DNA of 64,000 nucleotides from Loxodes magnus (taxonomy: Eukaryota; Ciliophora; Karyorelictea; Loxodida; Loxodidae). Location: positions 1 through 64,000 of the forward strand of contig CAMPDV010001261.1 of assembly GCA_946699065.1 (NCBI GenBank). Reading direction: 5' to 3'. The position numbers and the translations under genes were made by a program. Positions 39,001 through 51,197 of the stretch are shown in pieces. Every line of letters starts with the position of its first letter. Position 1 is the stretch's first letter. Below the pieces are notes generated by a model. That model was not told where the DNA came from. It searched no databases and saw only the letters and a list, made by a program, of their open reading frames with translations.

Positions 39001-40992
39001 CATATGCGAAAACTGTACAGTTTAAATTCCTTTCTGTGATGAATGTGATGAGGAGTATATTGCGTTAAGTGTTAGAATACCTTTATAAATAAGATAAGCT
39101 AGTGTGTCAACTGTAGTGATGAAATTTAAAATTGTAAGGCTTGTGATAATAATTAATGCCTTTAATGTAGCGAGAACTATCTACTTATGGAAGGAAAGTG
39201 TGTTGATAGTTGTCCATCTGAAAGCCATATATTAAAAGATGATAAATGTATAAAATGTGACAAAATAGTAAATGATTGTGAAAAATGCAATGCACTACAA
39301 TGTATAGAATGTAAAATAGGTTTCTAGCTTATTGAATAATGTTCTACTTGCATTGAACAAGAACATTGCATTAAATGCAAACAAGACCTAAATTTAAAAA
39401 ATATTTGTGTGGGATAATGCAATAAAAATTATGAAATTTGTAGTGAATGCGAATAAGGATTTATTTTAGAAAATTAAAATTGCAAAGAAAAGCCAATTTA
39501 AAAAAGTGAAGAAAATGATGAAAATGAGGAAAATTAGATAGAACAAGAGAAAGAGTCAAACGATGAAGAAGAAATAGAGAATTACGGTGATGCTCCTAAA
39601 AGCATTGAAGAGTTAAATTTAACTTAATCATAGCAAGAATTTATTTAGACGTCATAAAAAGCCACGACGGTAGTACTCTCTTCAGCTTCTGCGGTTGGAT
39701 ATTCTGCATTAATATTGAGTTCAGGCTCTTCTGGCTCATGCTAATAGTTTTGAATTGCTTAATGTTTAGATGAAATGATAAAATGCACTGGAGAAATTTC
39801 AGTTATAATGCCTAATGTCTTATAAGGTTTATTTTTAGTATCCTCAGATATGTAATAAATAATACTAAACTTCTTCGGATTTGACTTGGACTCTCATAAA
39901 AAATCCTAAACTAAAATATGATATAACTTATAGTTACAAAGCATAAATTCAGCTACTTTTATATCAAATGGATTAACTTAACTATTTAGCATTTTTACGG
40001 TTCTTTTTGTGTTTGTAATAATTTGATTATTGCAAAAAATTGAGAGCTGTATAGGGAGTTATATGAAAAAAGTATTGATAAACTTTAAATATTCAGCATT
40101 TATAAGAATAGGAATGAACATATCATACGGATTTATGCTTTCTATTTTCCTATAGATTAGATTTTCCAGTCTAGAAGACTTTTACATTATTATTAATACT
40201 ATTCTCTCATATATCTTTTTGGTAAGCTTTTATATTCAGATTCTAATGGGCATTTTCTGCTTTAAGGTTTTCTCAAAAATTAGAAAATATAAATAAGTTT
40301 CAGTAGAAATTTAAAAGACTTAACCTGGAGATATAGAATTGATAAAAGCAAAGAAGGAAATAGAACAAAATTATGGTAGCTTATTTTGCGAACTTAAATA
40401 AAATAGTAACAGTATCATTTTATACTTCTATGGAATCTTCCTTACTAAAAGAGTACTCTAAGCCTTTATTATGATAATGGGTCAAAACTAACCTGAAGTT
40501 TAAATAACGATATGCTCATTATTACAGTTTATATGGATATTATATTTACTAAAATATAGACCTTTATAAGATAAATTGATATTTATGATAACACTTATCA
40601 ATGAACTATGGGTTCTTATCCTACTTGTTCACTTTTCTTTTTATGTCAATAAAGCAAGTGACAAGTTATAAGATTTCGCCTTTGCTATTGTGCAAATTAC
40701 TTTAATCATCTAATTAGCGAATTATATACTCGCTTTAATGGTAATTTTTTATAACTTCTGTAAGCAAAGAAAGCAAAAAAGATAAAAGGTCTAAAATCAA
40801 AACTTATGGGTGCATAGAGATCAAAATAAAACTTAAAGCGAAACTTAAAATTAAGAACCTTCAAGAATATAAAGAAAAAGAAAGCGAAGTAAGCCCTCAA
40901 AAATAAATTCATCAAGATAATAAACTAGCAGAACTTAAATTCTGGAAAATCAGAGTGATGATTTATATTTTGGGTAGAGTTAGAAAGTTTGA
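36078..40992 (+). pseudogene. Large cysteine-rich multi-pass membrane protein (copy B)
   Basis: This is a duplicate of 7726-12644 with the same signal peptide, the same 23-nt intron position, cysteine-rich repeats and helices. It differs in two ways. About two dozen substitutions cluster at 35890-36400 around the N-terminus, many changing amino acids. Near 39050, copy A has GATGAATTAGGAG and copy B GATGAGGAG, a 4-nt deletion that shifts the frame inside the cysteine-rich region. Unless a splice event hides it, copy B is broken while copy A is open. The rest is almost identical. Confidence 0.7.
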
Positions 40993-41838
40993 GAGAACAG
41001 CTTATATTAAATGAATTAAATATTTGAAAATATAAGGCTAAATTTAAGATATATTTGGATTAAAATGTATTCAAATAATTTTGCTTAAAATCATTTAAAT
41101 TTATCTATCAAATTTAAATAGTTTATGTCTTATTTAAACTACTATATTCTTTCCTTATTTTTTTAAATATATCTATATCAAGTGAAAGGAGAATTCCCTT
41201 TCTTTTGTTTGTAAATCTACCAAAATAAAATAGTCTATTCTATCTTAGAAATTAGATAGTTAAATCAAATTTTATATAAAAGGATTTTAACTGAACTTGT
41301 ATCAGTATTTCGTTGCTTAAATGGCTTAATTTCATAATTTGTTCTGATTAAACAGTAATCAGACAATGATTTCTTAGAAAAAGCTGTCTATAAGCCTAAA
41401 GTGATTATGAAAGCTAGCGGCAGGTAAAATTTAGGTATTAAATTATTTTATAATTTAATTTAATTTTAACGGAACTTTAAGAAGTTAACTACTTGATTTA
41501 ATTAAAAAATCTAATACTTTAATTTAATTTAATTTGCTTTGTATTTTCAATCAATTTTAATGTAAGAAGCTTTATTTAATTTGTTTATATTTCTTTAATA
41601 TTCCTTTAAATATATCCTTTTAAGTTTTCTTTATCGCTTTTGAAAATAGCTAAAAGGGTAGATAGAAAGAAGAATTTCGCAGAGCAATCTTGATTTAAAT
41701 TTCTTACTTAATTATGTTAAATCATATTAAAATCTCATTATCTTTACTGTTTGAAAGATGAAAAATTAGATAAGAGTATGAGTTTAAACTCAAGAGTAAG
41801 CAAATGCTGAAATCATTTAAAATTAATATCTTTATAAA

Positions 41839-41911
41839 AATGTGTAAGTTTTAACTGGTTTAGCATTGCTTTTTACACATAAAATATATGAGTTCGAAAC
41901 TCACTTAGAAA
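41839..41911 (+). ncRNA. Decayed tRNA-like sequence (copy B)
   Basis: Identical to 13491-13563, with A-box-like and B-box-like elements and the same T arm. It is carried along in the duplication. Confidence 0.35.
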
Positions 41912-44171
41912 GTTATTTTAATTTATCAATAAAACTTAATAAGTTTATATAAAAAATCTAGATTATTCTCTATAGCCAATATGTTCATTTGATATAATCT
42001 CTTAACTCTTTTTTTTTCCTTTTAACTAACCCTTATGGATCTACTTGTTTTATATAGGTTTTTAATTAATCTTTTATAAATATCTATTGAAATATGGATT
42101 TATCTAACCTTAATCTGAAATTTAGCTTTTAATTAATTAATATTAACTAAAGTCTACTATTAGTAGTTATGGTTTTTAATTATAAGAAAATTATTTTATC
42201 TTAGATTTATAGTTACATTTGAGTAAGCATAGTTATTACTATTTTGGTATCTATTTTTAAATTAAAATTATTAATGCCTAAAAGGATTTAAGATGTTTAA
42301 ATTAAAAAAGGTATCTAACTTAGCCTAAGTAAATAGGCTAATTAGTTAATAAAATGTATTACTACTTAATCATATGTCTGGCAATTTTATTAATTTTATA
42401 CTATATTATTTTATTATCTTAAGAGTTTATTTCTTGCTTTAAAGTCACTTCTAAGAAAAAGCTTAAAATTACTATAATATGGTAAAATATTAATTAGAGG
42501 GATTACATTAAAGCTAAGCATAACTAAATATAAGTTTATTTTAATGTAATAGTTTAATAGTTAATAAATAAGCTTTTTATAAGCTTTACACTACAAGTTA
42601 GAAATATATATAGTTAACTATATAAAAAGGATATAAGGATTTGCTAGAAATATTAAAAAATTAATAATATACCTTCATATAACAATTTTAATATAGAACA
42701 ATTAAGAATATTTTTAAATATAAGTCTAAATTTATTTTATAAATGATCTAAGTTCAAACAGAGTATAATCCTATCTATCAATTTCTTAATTTCATATTAT
42801 TATATAAAATAAAAAGTTTTAACTTGCTTATTCTCTTAAGAAAAAACTAGCTTAGTTCATGAGTAAAAATAAAATAAAGACTTCTACTTTTAAATATTTA
42901 AAACATCTTAAATTTAAATTATTTGATTTATGAGTCAAAGAGGTAGATAACTTTTATGAACTAGTTTCAAGATAAATAAATTTAAAATATTATGAATAAA
43001 ATTTTAGCTTTTATTGTTTCTCTTTAATAAGATTAAATTAATAGTTTGATATTAGTTATTTCTATAAGTAAATTACCAAAGAAAATTTAAATTTTAAAAA
43101 TAAAAAGTTTATTTATCAAATAAGATGAAATAACTTCTATTACTATATAAAAAACTTAATTAACAATAATTTAGAATTTATTAATACTAAAAAATCAAAG
43201 TATTACATAATTAGATAATCATAGTTGCTCCTCTTCATCATTTTAAAATACAAAACTTAATAGATAAAATTAATTAGTTACAAGAAATTTAATTTATTTA
43301 GGATATAAAATCATAACCTATAATTATGGGAAAATATAAATTACTATTTAAAAGCTGCAACACATAGCTCTAATTAAAAGCTTTTTATTACAAAATGAAA
43401 AATTAGTTTTAAGATTTGTTCAATTTCTTCCTTAAAATATGAAAAATAAATAAATTTTGAAAGACTTTATAATTATTAATAAGCAAACAAAGTTAATCCT
43501 TTGAGAAATTTTAGTTTTTAAAGTCAAATAAAATAAATGTTTATGTATAGAAAAATTTAATTAAACAAGCTAAAATAAAAAGATAAAAAGCACTATGTTT
43601 ATTAATTAAATCCTTCTATTTATGTTTAGAAGTATAATTATCTATGTTTTTATTTTAATAATTTTATAATAATTCAATAGTGATTATGTTTATAAGTGCA
43701 AGTATTGATAATTAGATTTACTTCTTTAACACTTATTTTAATAAATGGTTTTACTATTTAATTCTTCGTTTAATAATATAAATAAATAAGATTAATACTC
43801 TTTTAAAATTTGACTTAAAAAGCATACTTTTATAGCAATCAGTTACAAAAAATTACTTGTCTTAATAAACCTTAATAAATGAATAAAAGTACATAAGCAA
43901 AATAAACCAGAATAATGCTCTACTGTAATAAGCTTAAAATTATATTTATAATATTAAAGTTTATTAATTTAGAGCTGTTTTATTAATTTATTTATCTTTA
44001 ATTATTCTCTTTCTCTAACTTATAATCTCCAAAATTTGGCATTAGGAGAATTACTAATAATGGTAATTAAATTCATTCTAAGCTATACCAAAGTTTAAAG
44101 AGAGTAAGGAGATTTAAAAGACTGAAAAAAATAAGAACTTAAACAAAATTTATTTTAAATGTGATAAAAAG

Positions 44172-44560
44172 ATAATAAAAGGGAAGAGTTCGAAGAATAA
44201 ATTTAATTAGAGAATGGAATATAAAATGATGAAAATAATGAAGAAGAGGAAAATACTTGGTTTTATAATGTAATAAATGTTTCATAATAAATAAAGATTT
44301 TGATCTAAACTAAAATAATAAGAAACATTCTAAGAAGAATAAGAATCTTAGATGTCTTATTTTATGTTTTAATTGATAAAAATACTGCTTTGTCAGTTCT
44401 CTAGATTTTTCTATTTGGTTTATTGTTAATTTCTTCACTCTTTTTCCAAATTTCATTATACAGTAGCAAAGTTTACAATAATGTCTAAAATATAAAATTT
44501 AGAGTTTATTGCTTATAAAAATTTTAAGAATATAGTTCCTTAAGAAAAATATAATACATT
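44172..44560 (+). pseudogene. Fragment of a membrane protein gene (copy B)
   Basis: This is the counterpart of 15829-16190 with clearly more substitutions and indels than the rest of the duplication. It keeps the acidic stretch (NDENNEEEENTWFYNV) and the hydrophobic part. A TGG at 44416-44418 stands where copy A has TGA. Confidence 0.4.
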
Positions 44561-45000
44561 GCTAGCTTTGAAGCAAATATTTTATGATATAAGCTAAACA
44601 ATTTAATAAGTATTTAGATTTCTAAAAATTCTAATAAATTAAGCAAAAGAAAATTCTAAAACTATTTAATAAGCAACTAGATAATCTTAATTAAAGAGCT
44701 TTTTAATCTTAAAATATAATATAATGTATATTTCTTCAAACATAAACATGATATATTTTACTATTAGAGTATTAAAGGTTATTTAAATTATAAGGAAAAT
44801 AAAAACTATGTTTATATATAAAATTAAATTTCTTTATATAAGCAACTTATAAATAAAGCAGCTAGACAAATAATTATAATTGCTAGGATTTATAAAATTT
44901 AAGATTAAAAGAATATAAAATATCTAATTTAATTAAATTAAATTCAAATTAATAGTAGGAATTTACAAGAAGGATTTTATGAAAATTATTTAGCTCTAAT

Positions 45001-45013
45001 GATAGAAATATTA
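45001..45013. repeat. LINE target-site duplication, one side
   Basis: GATAGAAATATTA here is repeated exactly at 49113-49125. The uninterrupted copy A has a similar single site (AATAGAAATAATTG, near 16717), which confirms the insertion boundaries. Confidence 0.85.
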
Positions 45014-48000
45014 AATTTAAATTTAACTAAAAGAGTCTTGAGACATCTTTTCATTGTTGGAATTACTTCCATCAATTAAAGATGCTATAATGTTTTTTAA
45101 AAGTTTTTCAACTCAGACACTTTCTACTTCATCTTCTTCTTCAGCTATATCATTTTCGTCATCAGTTTATTCATTCTAATCTCCCATATGCTCATCTTTT
45201 TCTTCTTATTCTTCTTTTCCATCCTCATTTTCATCATTCTCCCCATCTTTATCTTGCTCTTTTGCTTCTTTGCCCTTATTCTCAGAATTTTATTATTATA
45301 AGTCTTTATCTAATTCGAACAACTCTAATCTCCTTTTAATCAACAACCTATGGAAAATTTTAATTTGCAGATCAATATATTCTACTTTGCTTTTTGGAAA
45401 TTAATTGATATAATTTTGGTAATAGGTTATTAATTTTCTAATGTCGTATTTTCCAATTTTTGCTATTAACCATTCTCTCATATCTAAATAGCAATCACAT
45501 TCCAGAATATGATCAAATTAATCAAATCTTCCACATATACAATGGAAATTCTCAACTAAATAATGGCTGTCTTAAAGATCCTTGCGAAAGTTGTAACTTT
45601 AGGTTCTGAGTTTGTATATACTAATTATTTCTTTTCGATACTATTTATTTAGTTTTGGATAGGTAATTTACGGGAATTATTATTGGTTTTCTAATTATTC
45701 TATAAATAACTTTGCAGTGGGCATCTTTTTTAGTCTTTAAATAGTTACTTCATAAAATTTATGTTGAATCTTACTTTTAACATATTTTGTAAAAGTATTA
45801 AAGCTACTATTATATTCCTAATTATTAATATCTATTTCGTAATATTCAGATAGTCTTGTTGCTTGATCTCTATATTAATATCCTTCTTACCAATTGTTCT
45901 TAAAAAGGGATCTTATTGTTGACTAGGAGATTAATACTTTGTTATCGTATTTTGTACAAAAATTTAAAAAACCTCAGAGCCATTATATGCTTAATTGACA
46001 TTTAGTTAAGATCTATATAACAAGACTCATTAAAAGTATTTCCAGGGGCTTAAAAGGCTTTTTTGCTATCAATCTCATACTTTTATCAATTTTATTTAAT
46101 ATTGCCGTAATTCCATTTTAGATAGCCCAAGGTACTAGTTCACCACCATATTCTGCTTTAGGGAGTGTGAACATTCGGCACAAAGTCTTAAAATGTCAGG
46201 GTGTCATATTTTCATACCTAGATAATGCAAATACTGCCCTTTTCATAGCAGACAGATAATCAATTGATGCCTATTTGCAGTGAATAATTAAGTATATTTT
46301 TAATGAATAATTACTCCTAAATATACAATTTGCTATTTTTATGTAATATCATGATTTCCAATCTTCAAGTTTAGGTTTTCCTTTTTTTCTTTTATGCTTT
46401 TTTAGAAACTGAATTGCTTCACATTTGGAGGCATTTATTTTAAGTTAAGTTCAATTAAAAACTCTGCTTGTTTCATCTATTAATGATTATATGTTCTTTT
46501 TAGATTTTGAGAGGAGTATTAAATCATCTGCCCATCCTCTGCAAGTGCAAATGTTATTGAAGTTATTATATTTGAATCTAATACTATTTCCTTTACTTTC
46601 TATGTGTTTGATAACAATATCATAATATAGCAACGCTAATATTTGTTCATGTGAACTTCCTTACATTACTCCATTGTTGTATTTAAGCCTTTTATAATAG
46701 CTTCCATCTAAGAGGAATTAAGAACTTAGATTTTAATTGAAAGATTCGTATGCTAATATCAATCCTAAAGGTAATTTAACACTTCTCAGCTAATCAAAAA
46801 GCAATCTTCTTTTATAGAGTCAAGCATTTTCTCCACGTCGATCAAAGTAGCTATTAATTTAGTTTTAACTTTGGCTTACTTTCGAAATAGGTCTATAATT
46901 GATTGTATTACCCAGATCTACTAAGTTGTTTTTCTATTTTTCATAAATCCCATTTAGCTTAGGTGAATTAAGTTTCTCTAGTATATTATATTGTATAATC
47001 TTTTCGTTAGAGCTTTATCATACAATTTCAGTATAGAATTGATTAGTGAGATTGGTCGCCAATGTTTCCATTCATCTTTATTACCTTTTTTAAAAATTGG
47101 AATTATAACTAAAGTATTAAGTTCGTCAGATATTCTTCCAAGTCTAAGCATATTATTTAAAAAAGAATGAAGTATCATAGTAAGGTAATTTCCTGCATAC
47201 TTCAACAATTTTCCCTTAATTCCATCTGGACCTGCCGCTTTACCATTTGGGATTTCTTTTAGAATTTCTTAAATTTCTTTCAAAGTGAAAAGTTTGAAAC
47301 CTTATAAAATGATAATGGTTACCTAATAAATTCTTAATTATTTTAGTATATTTTATTTATTCTTTGGTTGCTAAAGTCAATCTATTGCTTTGTCAAGTTT
47401 AAATGCTTATTAACCACAAATTTTCTCACGAATCAACAAAATTTTCTTATTTCTCTTGATTAAAATTAATTTTATTTCTTTGTCTAGGATTAAGAATTTT
47501 TTAGCTTGTGAAAGTATATCTTTATTATTTTCATTGAGAAGGAGTAATTTTTTATTTGCTTTATTTTTCTTAAATTATAACAGGTGGTGTTTAAAATTTT
47601 TTTCATAATTTATTGGATTTGTTATGAAGGTTAATGACTTATTAATTAATTCTTCCAAACTAAGCGTGAGTTTCTTTATATACTTAATTAGCTCTTTTAG
47701 CTTCAATATACTTCTTTGTGAGGTCTTTTGTTAGTTTATTATATTTAGAGTCTGGAATAAATGAACCTAATATTTCATCTGCATTATCTTATATATTGTG
47801 TTTAATACATGAGTATTAATCCTCTAAATTATTCCGATCAATTTGAAAAATTTCATTATAAGTTTCAAAAATAGATTCTTAATATTTTTTTCTGTCAATA
47901 GGGTGTTAATTTTATATTTTATTTAGGTAATTATGTCCTAATAGATAATTGTGTTGAAGAGAAAGTTTACCGAAATTGGTATGTGATCAGTAAATTGTTA

Positions 48001-49112
48001 GTTATAATGAGCCTAGAAGTTTTCAAATTGATTAATATTCAGGTGATTGTTTATTACAATATAGTAATCTTATAGGAGAGCATTGAAATCTCCCATTAGA
48101 ATATGAGGGTTATTTGGGAATTGATTAAGTAGCAAATTAATATAGTCATATGTTTGGTCTTTTATGTTCTTATTTTTGCTAATATCTGGCATGTAGCAGG
48201 ACGTAATAAATATATTGTCCAGTTTAGCTGTGATAAATCGATTTTAGGATGCATCAATTATATTCATTTCTTCAGTACTATTGAGTTCTTCTTTAATAAC
48301 TAGACATACACCTCCTCCTTTTCCTAAATTTTTGTAATAAGTCCTATAACCTTATACTAATATTGGAGGGAAATCTTGTTTTTACGAGTTTCATTAATTG
48401 AAAAAATGTTTATACTATTTTCTCTTATGAATTCTTCTACTGCGTATAGTTAACTTGCTATTCCATTTATGTTGACATGTCCAATCTTAATTTGATTGAC
48501 GATACTTCTTTTTTAGTAGTTATCTTGATCTAAATTAATCTGTTTTCCTTGTCGATTTAGTTAAGATCCTCCTTTCAACCCAGGTTCATAAATTAAAATT
48601 TCTTTTTTTATCCATTGATTTCAAGATGAATCTATTTTTTTTATTCTATTTATTTTAGTCATAAAATTAAATTATAATATAGAGATATTTTTGCTATATA
48701 TCTTTAATAATCTCTTATCAATATTAATTTTAACTACTTGACTGTCAATCTATCCTTTATCAAGTTCTTAGTCAAGTACAACGTATCTGTTTTAAATTAT
48801 AGTTTAGAAATTAGTTATTCTTCAAAAGTTAGATAATATAAAGTCTCTTAGCTATTTTGAATTTACATTATAATGTTTTATGAAAGCCTAATTTTCCTCC
48901 ATTTTATTGATATGTTATTTAGTAGATGGAAAATATGGATCTGGACATTTTCTCTTTAATTAATTTATAGAATCTTATTCCAAAGAATTTGCTTGAGTGT
49001 CCTGTTTTAGATTTTATGAATGAGAGTTGTTGAAAATCTAAAAAGATTATTCACAGAATTTTATGGATAGAAATGTTAAATTGGAATAAATTGACTACTT
49101 TAACATTTGGCT
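45014..49112 (-). mobile_element. Non-LTR retrotransposon (LINE), ~4.1 kb
   Basis: It is inserted on the minus strand into copy B and flanked by the 13-bp duplication GATAGAAATATTA. In transcription order it has about 550 bp of leader, an APE-type endonuclease domain, a reverse transcriptase, a C-terminal zinc-finger-like segment, a very acidic tail ending at 45113-45115 and about 100 bp of 3' sequence ending in TTAAATTTAAATT. Copy A lacks it, so the insertion postdates the duplication or the divergence of the copies. LINE-like elements are known from ciliate germ lines. The clade cannot be fixed by eye. Confidence 0.85.
45113..48540 (-). pseudogene. LINE ORF2: endonuclease-reverse transcriptase
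   Basis: Read in the Gln code. The endonuclease shows HVNINGIASQ, FSINETR, LGKGGGVCLVIK and HILMGDFNA (about 48490-48080). The reverse transcriptase shows KKGNKDEWKHWRPISLINS (near 47050), LIATLIDVEKMLDSI (motif A), NGVMQGSSHEQILALLYYD (motif B) and WADDLILLS (motif C, WADD instead of YADD, near 46530), then YLGVIIH. A Cys/His segment, CICGRFDQFDHILEC (about 45490-45545), resembles the zf-RVT region. The end is unusual: about 45 residues dominated by Glu, Asp, Gln and Lys. At least three changes of frame separate these blocks (after INETR, after motif A, around YLGV), so this copy looks inactive. Confidence 0.75.
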
Positions 49113-49125
49113 GATAGAAATATTA
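49113..49125. repeat. LINE target-site duplication, other side
   Basis: Exact repeat of 45001-45013. Beyond it the sequence resumes homology to copy A (TTATTAATTAATTATGC). Confidence 0.85.
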
Positions 49126-49402
49126 TTATTAATTAATTATGCTTAAATAACAAACATAATTTAATAACTATTTTAGAATTATAAGTAGTTAAATAATAGG
49201 CAGGATTAATTTAAGTAACTATTTCTAAGAGATTATGGTAAATTAATAGATTAAGTATTAAATATAAAATTCAACTAAAAAGTAAAACTTAGTTGTTATT
49301 TGCAATAGTTAAACATTTTAAGTAATAGAAAATACTTAAATCTTAACTAATATTTATGCTTTGAATATATAAATCGTTTTATAATCAATCAATTCGATTA
49401 TT

Positions 49403-49435
49403 GAGCGCGTAGCACTCTCGTTGGTGCGCAGCTCT
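49403..49435 (-). repeat. Right terminal inverted repeat
   Basis: Perfect reverse complement of 28548-28580, followed by TTAA and a run of TTTAA repeats (49441-49467). Confidence 0.9.
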
Positions 49436-49482
49436 TTAAATTAATTTAATTTAATTTAATTTAATTTCGAAAAATAATATTT

Positions 49483-49745
49483 TATGGGTCTCTCTATCTT
49501 TGTTTTCTCTTCCTACAGCACTTCCCTGTAATTTTTCATTCCAAAGCATAGGATGCAATATGCGATTACGGGTACATCTTTCCCCGACCTATGATGAAAA
49601 AAATTTTCTCCTGGCATTCAGATTTCTCCAGTTTTTCGAATCTTCCTTCTCTTGTTATTGGTTTCTCTTTCTCCGATTTATCCTCCGTCCGCGTTCATTT
49701 TTTAGTTTCCTTTTTGGTCTCTAAGCAGCATCCGAAGGAAAAGGT
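49483..49745. other. GC-rich island related to the repeat's left arm
   Basis: The stretch CCAAAGCATAGGATGC, GCGATTACGGGTACATC, CCTATGATGA lines up with 530-620 and 28870-28960 in the same orientation. It lies just beyond the right terminal repeat, as the left-arm block lies just beyond the inner hairpin at 28797. The two junctions are therefore homologous, so the conserved block may be part of a separate small repeat. An open frame across it looks like no protein family. From 49750 to 51190 only AT-rich sequence is seen. Confidence 0.5.
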
Positions 49746-51197
49746 TTTCCACTCTATTTAAAATATATAAATAGTTTTATAATAAAAAATAATATTTATA
49801 ATAAATTATAGCAACTTTTATACATTTATCACTTTATTGTAGCAATAAACTACTTTATAGAGTTTATTTTTTAATTTTGCTAGTAATTCACTCAAATTAA
49901 AAAAGTTTAGTTTAAAATAGAATAGTTTTTTGAGATAAAAACTCTAATTTAATTTCGTCTGTTATAACAATAAAAAATAACGAGATTTTAATTAAAAAGC
50001 TTTAAGAAAAAATTAAAAAAAGTTTATTATAATTGTCCCTTAAACTCCACTCGAATTGAGATCAACAAAAGATAAAGTTTTAAAAGAAAATTCTAAAGAG
50101 TAAATAATATGAAAAATTAAGCAAATTATTTTAATTACATAAGATTATATTTTTCTCAGCAAATCTTTTGCTTTTTAAAAAGTATACTTAATTATATCAA
50201 CCTTTTAATTATACTAATTCTAATTTTTTTGAATTTCTTCTTTTTCTTTTTCAAGAAAATTAGCAAATTAAATCTTAAAAATTAGGTTTATCAAAAAAAA
50301 TTAATGTGTAAATATTATTATTTTATTTATACTTTTTTATAAATAATTACATATCTAATTTTTAAACTTAAAATTAATAAAATATCTCATATTTCATCAT
50401 TTTCTAAATCCAAATGTCTTAAATTCTAAATAGAATATAATCATTTTATTTTGATATATAAAATATATCTGGATAAGCTGGATTTATGCCTTTTTTTTTA
50501 TTTATTTTAGAAAAATAAAAAATAATATAAAAATGTTTTATTTAATTTTAACTAGGTTCAACAATAAAGTTATATTTTTTAATTATTTACATAAACTTTT
50601 TTTTGTTCAAGCTAGATAAATTAAAAAGCATCTAAAATTTAATTAAAACATAATTATTCTTTTGTTCATTTAGGAAAAATATTTATTTTTCATTCTTTAA
50701 AAAACTTACATAAGCTTAAAGTAAATTCCAAGTAGTTAGCTTCTATAAATTTGGGAAATTTAACTCTTGTAAAAGGAAAAAAGATAATTAGTTCTCAAAC
50801 TTAAATAAAGATTTAAGTTTATATAAATATAAATGATATTGACTTAAACTAAAAACATATTTTTTTAATTATTTTATCTTTTGAATAAATAGCATTTGAA
50901 AATATTTTTATTTATTACTTGCTTTTTAAAATTGAAATGATAAATTAACCAATACTTATCAACTTAAATTCTTATAATTTGCTATTTTGAATTTATAAAG
51001 TTATTTATTTTGAAATTATATAAGAATAAATTAATTTCTTATATTAAGTTAATATAGAAAGAAAGTAAAAAAATTAAATATTTTAATTTTTTTATTGTTT
51101 AAGATGCTTAAAATTTTTTAAATGCTTAGAATTTAATTTTCTACAACTTATGCTAATTTTGATTGATATGGAAAACTAATTAAATTAAATTAAATTA

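Larger units (their letters stand above)
28597..49189. repeat. Copy B of the ~16.5 kb duplicated segment
   Basis: It is collinear with 249-16787 (offset near 28350), interrupted only by the LINE at 45014-49112. It keeps both terminal repeats that copy A lacks, so B is the fuller copy. It includes a second copy of the relic (about 29781-30808), the cysteine-rich gene, the tRNA-like relic and the 15.8 kb fragment (about 44172-44560). Confidence 0.9.
28548..49435. mobile_element. 20.9 kb element with 33-bp perfect terminal inverted repeats
   Basis: The left end reads AGAGCTGCGCACC and the right end is its exact reverse complement over 33 bp (28548-28580 and 49403-49435). TTAA flanks both sides (28544-28547, 49436-49439), as expected for a TTAA target duplication of piggyBac-like transposases. 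Similarity continues a few bases inside the repeats. No transposase was recognised inside. The cargo is the cysteine-rich membrane gene copy, a relic and a later LINE insertion. It may be a large non-autonomous element, or host DNA captured between two short inverted elements. Without the LINE it is about 16.8 kb. Confidence 0.7.

Noticed and set aside
46978-47208. 76-codon standard-code frame as an independent gene
   Set aside because: It is the KHWRPISLINS part of the LINE reverse transcriptase.
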